From G965212025 sp965212025 (GTDB taxonomy: Bacteria; Pseudomonadota; Gammaproteobacteria; Poriferisulfidales; Oxydemutatoraceae), in the NCBI GenBank assembly GCA_965212025.1, contig OZ243039.1, forward strand, positions 1,488,001 to 1,552,000: DNA of 64,000 bases, read 5' to 3'. The position numbers and the translations under genes are program-made. A model generated the notes under the pieces. It did no database searches and was not told the DNA's origin. It was given only the letters and a program-made list of their open reading frames with translations. Positions 56,020 to 63,216 of the stretch are shown here, one piece after another. The number at the start of each line of letters is the position of its first letter. Within the stretch, counting starts at the first letter, position 1.

Positions 56020-56217
56020 CTATCGTTGGATTCCTGTCCGTCTCTTAACGATATTGAGAACGTCGTCTATTTCGGCGACTTGAAACTAAATGTTTGTGTA
56101 GCTACCATCAAAGCTTCATCTATGGTTCTATATTATTTTGACCAACCTCGGCATGATTCTCAAGTGTGTTGTTTTGCCCATTAGTGTCCACTACCGCTCA
56201 CCTTCGGTCATCGCCGC

Positions 56218-58204
56218 TCATATTCTGTCGATGATTCCTTCCAGCTTGTCGAGTTGCTTGCTCTTCTCTAGAAACTCGGAATATGCCTTCTTCGCTCCCT
56301 CAATGAGTGAGTCATAATAGACGATTCTGCTGCCCGGCGAAACCGCCGCCATGGAGGATTTCAGTCGTTCTGGGTTGTCTTTTTCCTCATCAACGGGCTT
56401 ACCGAGAACGAAAACCACCTCAATGTTCGGGGTCGCATCACCTTGGGCGAGCTGGATTTTCTTGAGCTTGTCCACATAGGTCTGCCCTTGCTCCTGCAAC
56501 TCCATAAGCTTCATTTTTCGTTTGACTCGCTTCAACTCGACGATGATGTGTTTACCGGCCGTCGTCCGATAAGCGATGTCGACACGCCCGAGTTTCTCCT
56601 TCTTGATCATGTCCCGCGTGAACACACCCTCAGTGATGAGGTTGTTTTCCATCATCTTGCTAGCGGTCGCTCTTTCCCATGCCGGGTCAAGCAGCCACAG
56701 ACGTTCGAACAAACACTTTTGCAGAGCACTCTCTTTGGTGTTCTCGTCAGTGAATTTCTGAAAACACTTGATGGCATCAAGGCGGGACTTCACGATATCC
56801 CGATAAAGGGATGCCTCAAGAAAGTCTCTGTCCGCAAGAACACCTAGGAGTTTATCTGTGTCGTGTGCATGCATGGCGAGTTCTTCGGCCGAGTCGCGAA
56901 GCTTCATTCGCTCGAATGCCAGAATGCCGTGTCGGTACATGACTTTCCGATCCTCATCCCGATCGACGGGCAATGCGCCAAGTTTTGCTATTAGAGTTTC
57001 GGCATTTTTCCGGTAGCCTTCCGGCAGGGAGTCCAACCATTCAGCCAAGGCGGGTGACGCTTCCCTAGTCTTTTCCACTTTGTGGAGTCGACGCCACTCG
57101 TTCCAGCTCTTTTCAACCTGAGTGAGTCGCTTCTTGAGGAAAGCAATCAATTGAACATATCGTAGATCGTCTTCCTGAACTCGTTGCCTGTCACTCGTTG
57201 CTATATCGGGCGCGTCATCTGCATCAAGGAAGTCTGCTTCAATTTGCCCGGTGAGGTATTTCGTGTAGATACGGCTGTCGTTCAACTTGTCGAGGATGTT
57301 TTCGTGAAAGAGCCGACCTCTCGCGAAGATGACGATACTGTTCAGATTGCCCGCATCGTCGTTGTCTAGCTGTTTCGGCAACCGAGCGATACCAATCCCC
57401 CTTGACCGACCAGTTTTCATCCCAGGTGCTGAGTCGATCCGAAAGTGCCTCTCGCTCCAACAATTGACTGGCAGACGAAAGATCCGGTTCTTTGTCTCCG
57501 AAGCTCCACAGAAATTGGATCACGGGCAAGTCCCCACGGTCAGCGGTATTTATCGGATGGCCATCTATCAGAACCTTGAATCCGTACGCCTCACCGAACA
57601 CGGAAAACCTCCGGGCGAGCCGTTTTCTCAAAGCGGTCGCTCCGCACTCGAGGCGCTGGCTCTTTATGTCTTTCAGCAGGATACGGGTTCCGCTCACACC
57701 CTGGAGTTCCTCTGCAGACAGTGGTTCGGGGTTGTAAAAGGGCTCTTTGTTTTGAACTGATTTTCGTATGCCGTCGACCGTTATCCGCAAGCCATGTGTT
57801 TCATCGTTCCTCGCGGAATGAACCTCAATTGTGTTGGCAATGGAGAAAAGAGACAGCTTGCCGAGACCCTTCCTACCCATTACGGGACGTCCCTTCGCTG
57901 TTGTGCGACCGGTCTCTTGATCCTCGTCGCGGCGACGGTAGCCGATCCGAAGATACTTGGTGTTCATGTCCTCTATGGACATTCCGATACCGTCGTCCTT
58001 GACCTCGATGAACTTGTTATCCGGATCTATGCTGACCTCGACTCTTTCCGCGTCGGCGTCCCACGCGTTTGCGATCGCTTCGGTCAATATGGCTGGGATG
58101 TTGCTGTGAAGGTTGATCCCGAGATGATCCAGGATATTCAGATCCACCGTCATTTTGTACTGGTCGTTATGCGCCATGCTGTCCACTCTAATTTCCTCGT
58201 TCAC
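56218..58204 (-). pseudogene. GHKL (MORC/Hsp90-like) ATPase with C-terminal nuclease, split by one frameshift
   Basis: The upstream part (58204 to about 57405) is a GHKL ATPase: DHLGINLHSNIPAILTEAIA, NAWDADAERVEVSI, VKDDGIGMSIEDM and GRKGLGKLSLFSIANTIEV. The downstream part (about 57400-56218) continues with LPKQLDNDDAGNLNSIVIFA and ends in a PD-(D/E)XK-like region LGRVDIAYRTTAGKHIIVEL, KRVKRKM. The two join if one G is removed from the ggggg run near 57398-57402 (VKG then IGIARLPKQL). A full product would be about 660 residues. Start either GTG 58204 or ATG 58177. Such ATPase-nucleases occur in defence islands. Possibly a real mutation, possibly a sequencing error. Confidence 0.75.
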
Positions 58205-58215
58205 CGCTCGTCATC

Positions 58216-58640
58216 CTAGTCTACCCTTTCGTTGCTTTTCGTGGGAATCAGCGCTTCCAGATGCCGATGAAGCTCCAAGGGCAGATCGCCACCCTTTACG
58301 AGGGCACTGAGCTTCATGTTACTCCCCATCGCGGCGCAGGTCAGGTTCGCATTGGTGATAAAAGGCGGCTGTCGTCGGCGCCGGCACATTTGGTATGAAT
58401 GGCTCCCGACAATTGTCCGGGTAGCGACTTCTTGTCCGACGACCAGACGTAAAAGTTGGTTAAGGGGAGAATACTTTTTGTGGCTTTGGCAGAATCGTAT
58501 GTCACCCACCCATCATGCTTGTCGGATGACTCCAGCAACACTTTTATCTGTACCTGAATCCTATCGCCCACGGAGTACCCGGATTATGGAGTCGGCTTCG
58601 TAATCGCCCGGCGACCAGATCAGAGCACAGCCTCACAGCC
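58216..58640 (-). pseudogene. Small frameshifted gene upstream of the GHKL gene
   Basis: Successive frames read SPGDYEADSIIRVLRGR, then RIQVQIKVLLESSDKHDGWV and ATKSILPLTNFYVWSSDKKS, then PPFITNANLTCAAMGSNMKL, SALVKGGDLPLELHRHLEAL and IPTKSNERVD. This suggests one gene of about 140 codons with two or more indels. I do not recognise the family. It ends 11 bases before the GHKL start, so it was likely its operon partner. Confidence 0.5.
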
Positions 58641-58822
58641 GACCATCCACGTGGCTTTCTATTGGTTGAGGTGGTAGCGGGAGTTGATTGCGCTTCTTTT
58701 CAGTGCCGATTTGGTCATTTCGAAAAACGTTCGGATACGTAACCTTCCGATGCCCTATGGCAAGTGCCCAAAATGGTAACAGTCAGTAAACCCGTATTAA
58801 TCAAGGATGTAGTTTTTTGGAT

Positions 58823-58905
58823 GAATTTTGGGCTGGATCCGGAGAAAACAGAAAATCAGGAGACAGGTAGGGAAGGGGTGGTAGGAGGATGCGGAGAGTT
58901 ACGGT
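58823..58905. repeat. Right copy of the direct repeat bounding the 53-58.8 kb block
   Basis: gaattttgggctggatccgg followed by the same core ggagaaaacagaaaatcagg as at 52865-52955. It sits about 90 bases before the first tmRNA 3'-end repeat, so a block boundary and an integration site lie side by side here. Confidence 0.75.
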
Positions 58906-58997
58906 GGGCAGCTTGTCAGTGAGATGGTGGTTAAATGTGGCGGCTTCGGAGTCGCGGGAGTTCGTCCAAACCCGCGCCTGTTCGGTTCGTGGCAGCA

Positions 58998-59063
58998 GGC
59001 AAAAAAAGCCAGCTGTGAATGGCTGATCTTTCGTAGTGGTGGAGGCGGCGGGAATTGAACCCG
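58998..59063 (-). repeat. tmRNA 3'-end and terminator repeat (left att-like site)
   Basis: On the minus strand this reads cgggttcaattcccgccgcc then tccacca (59063-59037), the T-arm and CCA end of tmRNA (ssrA) or of a tRNA. A small hairpin (CAGCTgtgaatGGCTG) and a T run (59001-59007) follow, that is, its terminator. It matches 61890-61956. Sequence upstream of the T-arm is unrelated to ssrA, so only the 3' end is here. Integrases of many genomic islands use exactly this site. Confidence 0.75.
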
Positions 59064-59295
59064 TGGCTCTGAATCGCAGCGGGCTGAGTAAGAATGCTCA
59101 CTCGGGCTTAGTTGTAAATATTGATGTTGGTTTCCTCGCTCACCCTCAGGGATACGGCCAATCCATTCGTAACAGGATTCTGAGTTTTTCCGGCTTCCTC
59201 CGGAAGTTCACTTTAATTTCGATGGTGTCCCTGCTGACAAACGTTTTCGCCTTCTTCCCTGCAAACATTGCGTGTTGAATCTTTTTAGCAGACCG

Positions 59296-59478
59296 GGTCA
59301 CTGGTCATTTGCGCAAGAATCACCGCGCGAGCAGCGGCTAATGAGCGGAGTGCTTACCAGAGATGTAGGGTGCCGGGGTGACTGTGGCGAATGGATTTCC
59401 CCCGGGCAGCAGTGGTATTGATGGCATCCACCGGCAATACCACCTCGCTCAGCTTTTTGGGACTGAATGTTTTGGTCA
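59296..59478 (-). pseudogene. 5' remnant of a DUF1156 methyltransferase-like gene
   Basis: Minus-strand frame from a GTG at 59478: VTKTFSPKKLSEVVLPVDAI, NTTAARGKSIRHSHPGTLHL, W, stop, then SLAAARAVILAQMTSDP. This is the conserved start of DUF1156 proteins (usual form [26 protein letters not shown]). One in-frame stop and no continuation: only about 60 codons remain. It lies 11 bases after the PtuB stop, so it was probably the next gene of a neighbouring module. Confidence 0.7.
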
Positions 59479-59488
59479 CAGTACTTTC

Positions 59489-60124
59489 TTAAGTCGGTGA
59501 CAGCGTATGTTTAATGGCTGTGGCAAAGGGCAAGAATTTGATTTTGTCTAATTCTTCTTGAAGTATTGGGCGCCAATCGTCTTCGTCTAATTCGTTGGCG
59601 TATTGCACGAATTCTTCTGCCGTGCATAGATAGCCCTTTAGTGCCGTTTTACGTATTTGGCGTAGTGGACCATTTAAGTTAAAAACGCGAATAGTTTCTT
59701 CGGCACGTTTTTTGCTGGCGGGTGATAGCCCTTTGACGGGGGAAATATTGCCATCGGGTAGAAACGCCAGAAAATTTTCCGGATCTTCAACGTCCGGTTT
59801 AATCAAATCACGGTGGCAATAAGAGCGTTTTGGATGGTCTTTATGTTTTCCGCAGCTGTATGGATTATTACATGAACCAAACATGTTGTTCCATAAAAAG
59901 GTTCCTTCCGGATAGGTATTGCGTTGACGAAAGTGCTCGATGTGGCAATTTCTGTCTTTCTTATTGATCCCGGCTTCGCAATAAGCACAGCGATGTTGCT
60001 GCATTTCATATATTTTCAGCCAAATCTTGTTTTTATGCCTTCGTGGGATCTTGCTCCAGTCGTTGCGACCATACTGATACCGGCTTAAGCAGGCAGGCGG
60101 TATTGGGCGCGTTAATTTATGGAT
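59489..60124 (-). CDS. ptuB: Septu-like HNH nuclease PtuB, probably with a non-AUG start
   Basis: About 211 residues. The HNH core is CAYCEAGINKKDRNCHIEHF, then LWNNMFGSCNNPYSCGKHKD. Homologous-looking sequence reaches upstream of the first ATG (60004): HKLTRPIPPACLSRYQYGRN, DWSKIPRRHKNKIWLKIYE, in frame up to the ptuA stop. No ATG, GTG or TTG lies at the expected position. The codon before HKLTRP is ATC (60124-60122), with GAAGG about seven bases upstream. So either AUC is used, as known for a few bacterial genes, or an ATG mutated. If only the ATG at 60004 works, 40 residues are lost. PtuB works with the PtuA ATPase encoded upstream. Confidence 0.8.
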   Translation of the reverse strand: MHKLTRPIPPACLSRYQYGRNDWSKIPRRHKNKIWLKIYEMQQHRCAYCEAGINKKDRNCHIEHFRQRNTYPEGTFLWNNMFGSCNNPYSCGKHKDHPKRSYCHRDLIKPDVEDPENFLAFLPDGNISPVKGLSPASKKRAEETIRVFNLNGPLRQIRKTALKGYLCTAEEFVQYANELDEDDWRPILQEELDKIKFLPFATAIKHTLSPT

Positions 60125-60133
60125 GTCTTGCCT

Positions 60134-61570
60134 TCAATCGTTGGGATTAGACAGTTTTGCTTTCATGGCTTGCAAGCGAATCAAGCGTTCACATTCCAGC
60201 CATTCCTGATGGGTTTCACCGAAATGGCCGCAAATTTTTTCTTTTAATTCGTTGCCTGTTCCGCTTGTATGTTCACCTTGGGTGATGAGCTGTTTGTATT
60301 CGGTCAACCACCGAGCCTGTTTCACGTTGGGCACCGGATCGACGCCTTGCAATTGCGCCATGACATCTGCACTGGCAACGCCGAGGCTTTGCATCAATGC
60401 AGGTTCTGCTGAGGATTCCATCTTGCCGGTATCGGCATTGAGTTCATGCCTGATGACACGGATACATTCTGCCGGCACGGTAGACAGCACCTGTGGACTA
60501 TGGGTGGTTAATACAAACTGAATATTGGAAAATGCGGCTTGCAGTGAACCGATAACGGTTTGTTGCCATTGTGGATGAAGGTGCATATCCACTTCATCAA
60601 TCATCACGATACCAGTCGATTCTTTAGCTGCGTCCTTGCCCAGGTGCCCGTTAAGCAACACGCAGCGATATGCAATATTGGCAACCATCGCCAGGATGTT
60701 TTTTATGCCGTCGCTCAGCTGCTCTGCTTTCATTACGCCATAGTCTTTATGCCTGAGGACTAAGGCCTTATCCTGCAGGCCAAATTGTAAGTTCTGCCAA
60801 CCAACTGGCTTCAGTACTTCATTAATGGCATCTTGAACCACTTTGACAGGTGTTTTAAGTTTGGGGTCTACGTCAAGGAACGTTGCACCTCGCTGCAGCT
60901 TTTGTAATTGATTTTCAAGTACTTTGATGTAAGCCACTCTGAACCATTCTTCAAACTGCCGGTAGCTTGAGGCTGGGTCTAGGCAGTCCCGGAAAGCAAA
61001 AGTTCGAATGCCCTCATCATTGGATTTACTGCCTTTTTTGGCTTCGGTTAAACGCTTTTCTTTCCACAGGCGACCTGTGCCGTAATAGCCAAACACAGGT
61101 AATGATTGAGGTGGTGCTTCCAGGTTTCTGGCAGCTTGTTGTAGCTGCTTGGCGTAAGCCTTTAATTCTTTACAGGGCTCATCGCCCTTTGTGCGGGATT
61201 TTGTCGCTTCACTGTCGCGATAACGTTCCCAGGATGTTTCTCCTTTACCGTAGTTTCCCTCAGCTTTTACCGAGCAGGGCATTTGGCGAGCCATTTCATC
61301 TAACACACCGATTGTGGCTGGTGAAGAAACATCACTGGCTTTAACGATGCGAACATCATCGATGGTAATGGTGTTGCCCGGGCCAACTAAAGTGCTGCTT
61401 GCTAAATCAAACTGGCTGACGTACGGCCACAAGGCAACGCGTATGGCATCCAGAATGGCCGTTTTACCTTGGCCATTATCTGCGACAAGCACTGTGGTTT
61501 GCTCATGAAGATCAATCGACAGGCTTTGATAGCAGCGATAATTCTCCAGCGTTATTCTTGTGAGTTTCAT
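60134..61570 (-). CDS. ptuA: Septu-like ATPase PtuA
   Basis: 478 residues. It has an ABC/RecF-like ATPase: KLTRITLENYRCYQSLSIDL at the start, Walker A ADNGQGKT (30-37), a long insert (about 80-230), KAEQLSDGIKNILAMVANIA as signature, Walker B GIVMIDEVDMHLHPQWQQ near 325 and H-loop FVLTTHSPQVLST near 355. With PtuB it matches Septu, where PtuA binds nucleotide and controls a nuclease that attacks invader or host DNA. Its ATG overlaps the stop of a truncated DUF3883 gene (ATGA). No reverse transcriptase is nearby, so this is not a retron-linked version as far as can be seen. Intact. Confidence 0.88.
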   Translation of the reverse strand: MKLTRITLENYRCYQSLSIDLHEQTTVLVADNGQGKTAILDAIRVALWPYVSQFDLASSTLVGPGNTITIDDVRIVKASDVSSPATIGVLDEMARQMPCSVKAEGNYGKGETSWERYRDSEATKSRTKGDEPCKELKAYAKQLQQAARNLEAPPQSLPVFGYYGTGRLWKEKRLTEAKKGSKSNDEGIRTFAFRDCLDPASSYRQFEEWFRVAYIKVLENQLQKLQRGATFLDVDPKLKTPVKVVQDAINEVLKPVGWQNLQFGLQDKALVLRHKDYGVMKAEQLSDGIKNILAMVANIAYRCVLLNGHLGKDAAKESTGIVMIDEVDMHLHPQWQQTVIGSLQAAFSNIQFVLTTHSPQVLSTVPAECIRVIRHELNADTGKMESSAEPALMQSLGVASADVMAQLQGVDPVPNVKQARWLTEYKQLITQGEHTSGTGNELKEKICGHFGETHQEWLECERLIRLQAMKAKLSNPND

Positions 61571-61885
61571 AATGTTTGCTCCGGTTTTAACTCTTTTGAA
61601 AGCAGGTCACTGAGACCATGGTTGATGCTGGCTATGCCAAAGTCTGGTTCGGCGGGAAAAAGGTGTTTTCACGTAGTAAGGCTCTCCAAATGCGTCACCA
61701 TCCACAATAATAATCGCTATGATGAATTTATTGAGATCGACTAAATCATAAATGATTTCATTACGGCTTAGGGTACCGGTGTTTTGATCTTTGGAGCGTT
61801 CTTTGACTTCAAGGTGACGGTTGGGTTTGGCCGACCCGTCGGTATTGGTCGGTGGGCGTGAAGTGGCATCCCACCTGTACGCAGC
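61568..61885 (-). pseudogene. C-terminal DUF3883 fragment, former first gene of the ptu operon
   Basis: Minus-strand sequence RWDATSRPPTNTDGSAKPNR, HLEVKERSKDQNTGTLSRNE and FIIAIIIVDGDAFGEPYYVK, then, after a one-base shift, FPAEPDFGIASINHGLSDLL ending LKPEQTL and TGA overlapping the ptuA ATG. This is the C-terminus of a DUF3883 domain (ExK in HLEVKER), often the tail of a large helicase. The 5' part is cut off where the tmRNA terminator repeat begins (61890), so integration or excision at that site probably truncated it. Confidence 0.7.
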
Positions 61886-61889
61886 AGTA

Positions 61890-62000
61890 GGCAAAAAAAG
61901 GCCAGCCGTGAATGGCTGACCTTTCGTAGTGGTGGAGGCGGCAGGAATTGAACCCGCATCCACGCGCCCTCTGCCTTTGGTTCTACATGTCTGGTTTTGC
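61890..62000 (-). ncRNA. ssrA: Partial tmRNA (ssrA) 3' end with terminator (right att-like site)
   Basis: On the minus strand: catgtagaaccaaaggcaga (about 61987-61968), then gcgggttcaattcctgccgc and ctccacca ending at 61930, then a hairpin CAGCCgtgaatGGCTG (61903-61918) and seven T residues (61893-61899). This resembles the last about 70 bases of a gammaproteobacterial tmRNA and its terminator. The 5' portion with the tag-peptide frame is not found upstream, so the gene is cut. The other copy is at 58998-59063. One T-arm base differs between copies (cccgcc versus cctgcc). Confidence 0.65.
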
Positions 62001-62060
62001 TTTCTTTTTTCTGTTGTGATGATGGGCGTTTGAGGCGAGATATGGTTGGTAAGGTTGGCA

Positions 62061-62135
62061 CGGTCGGCGATGAGTTCGGGCGTGGCGCGGCCGGTGATGG
62101 CTCAGAGCATCTTGTTCTGCACCTTGAAGTCCTTG
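62061..62135 (-). pseudogene. Short rhuM fragment (left copy)
   Basis: Matches 63079-63152 with about 85% identity. The minus-strand reading KVQNKML, then GH-like and PELIADRA, fits the RhuM C-terminal region. Only about 25 codons. Together with the second copy it brackets the DUF6088/AbiEii remnants as a direct repeat. Confidence 0.6.
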
Positions 62136-62160
62136 ACTAGGCATTCGCTGCAGGTGGGAG

Positions 62161-62709
62161 GTGATCCACTGGCGGAACTGGATGCCGCGCGGGAGTCGTG
62201 AGGCCGTTGATCAGGCGCTTTACCGCCTTGTCAAAGCGGGTCAGCTGCGTCGGGTTGGTCATGGCCTGTACGACATGCCGAGGGTCACCGAGGTGCTGAA
62301 GCGCCCCGCTTCGGTCAATCTGGATGCCGCCATCGCAGCGTTAGCGCGCCGGGATGGTGTCCGCATCATGCCGGACGGTCTGGTGGCTGCGAACCAGCTT
62401 GGCCTCACCAATGCGGTTCCAGCCAAGGCGAGCTATGTGACGGATGGCCACTCGAGGACGCTCAAGATTGGTGGGCGAACGGTTCGGTTCCGTCATGCGG
62501 GTTCAAGCGTTATGCAGTGGGCGGGAAGACCCGCGGCTCCGGTGGTTCAAGCACTGCGGTGGCTTGGTTCCGACATCGCTGTGGACGCACGCGTCATTTC
62601 GACCTTGAAACATCTTCTGCCTGACGACGTGAAGCGTGATCTGCACCAGCACAGGCGGGATCTTACCGGCTGGGCTTTACCGCTTGCTCGGAGCATCACA
62701 AGCCACTAG
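62161..62709 (+). CDS. DUF6088 (AbiEi-like) antitoxin-type protein
   Basis: 182 residues, or 175 from the second Met. Winged-helix start SREAVDQALYRLVKAGQLRR, VGHGLYDMPRV, then NLDAAIAALARRDGVRIMPD and the conserved AKASYVTDGHSRTLKIGGRT. The N-terminus is short of the usual family start, and the sequence before 62161 does not resume it, so the gene is probably 5'-truncated. The matching toxin-like AbiEii gene directly follows but is broken. Such pairs give abortive infection or plasmid stability. Confidence 0.7.
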   Translation: MIHWRNWMPRGSREAVDQALYRLVKAGQLRRVGHGLYDMPRVTEVLKRPASVNLDAAIAALARRDGVRIMPDGLVAANQLGLTNAVPAKASYVTDGHSRTLKIGGRTVRFRHAGSSVMQWAGRPAAPVVQALRWLGSDIAVDARVISTLKHLLPDDVKRDLHQHRRDLTGWALPLARSITSH

Positions 62710-62714
62710 GCAGT

Positions 62715-62950
62715 TGCCATATTGGTGAGGCTTTCGAGTCCTTTCTCTTGCTTCCGGAGCAGGGGAAGCGGGGTATCTTCGCGGCGGCTGCGAATCGCCT
62801 TGATATGTTGCCTGGCTACGTGGAGAAGGACTTCTGGGTTTGCCTGGTTCTCAATGTGATCTACAACCAGTTGCCGGAAAGGCACCCGAGGCTGCTCCTT
62901 CAAGGGTGGGACGTCGCTGAGCCTGGTCCTCGGCGTAGTCGTGGTACATG
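62715..62950 (+). pseudogene. Broken AbiEii-type nucleotidyltransferase toxin gene
   Basis: Plus-strand reading RGIFAAAANRLDMLPGYVEK, DFWVCLVLNVIYNQLPERHP, RLLLQ, then a frameshift, after which FKGGTSLSLVLGVVVV carries the nucleotidyltransferase GGTSLS-like motif. The frame then ends near 62945 and unrelated rhuM sequence begins. About 75 of the usual 250-plus codons remain, so the presumed toxin is dead and the antitoxin-like gene upstream is an orphan. Confidence 0.7.
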
Positions 62951-62984
62951 ACGACGATGCAGTCGAGGGTCTCGATCTCCCGCG

Positions 62985-63150
62985 TGGCTCAGGTAATTCT
63001 TGGCGATGGTAATGTCCTGCTTGCGCACCCGGCCGTCCTGCCAGGTGGTGAGATCCATGTAGGGCAGGGTTCGGTCGGCTCAGTCGGCGATGAGTTCGGG
63101 CGCGGTGTGACCGGTGACGGCCCAGAGCATCTTGTTCTGCACCTTCTTGG
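62985..63150 (-). pseudogene. rhuM C-terminal fragment (right copy)
   Basis: Minus-strand reading VQNKMLWAVTGHTAPELIAD, then TLPYMDLTTWQDGRVRKQDI and TIAKNYLSHA. This is the RhuM C-terminal core (usual form AKNYLSEEEI). It joins upstream, near 63150, directly to the start of an hsdR gene, so two unrelated coding fragments are spliced. It shares about 75 bases with 62061-62135. Confidence 0.7.
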
Positions 63151-63152
63151 CA

Positions 63153-63216
63153 GTACATTCCATCCATTTTCACGAAACCAATCCAAACAGAAGCTTTCTA
63201 GTTGTGCTTCACTCAT
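63153..63216 (-). pseudogene. hsdR: First 20 codons of a type I restriction hsdR gene
   Basis: Minus-strand ATG at 63216 followed by SEAQLESFCLDWFRENGWN, the typical start of HsdR (MSEAQLESxCLDWFRxxGW). The next codons are replaced by the rhuM fragment. It overlaps the end of the AlbA_2-type gene upstream, the usual order in some type I loci, so a type I system extends to the right and has lost its nuclease subunit here. Confidence 0.65.

Noticed and set aside
55441..56184. A 247-codon plus-strand gene
   Set aside because: Antisense to the DUF262 C-terminal frame; no family resemblance or ribosome site.
59489..61570. A retron with PtuA/PtuB effectors
   Set aside because: No reverse transcriptase motif or msr/msd-like repeat is seen within several kb.
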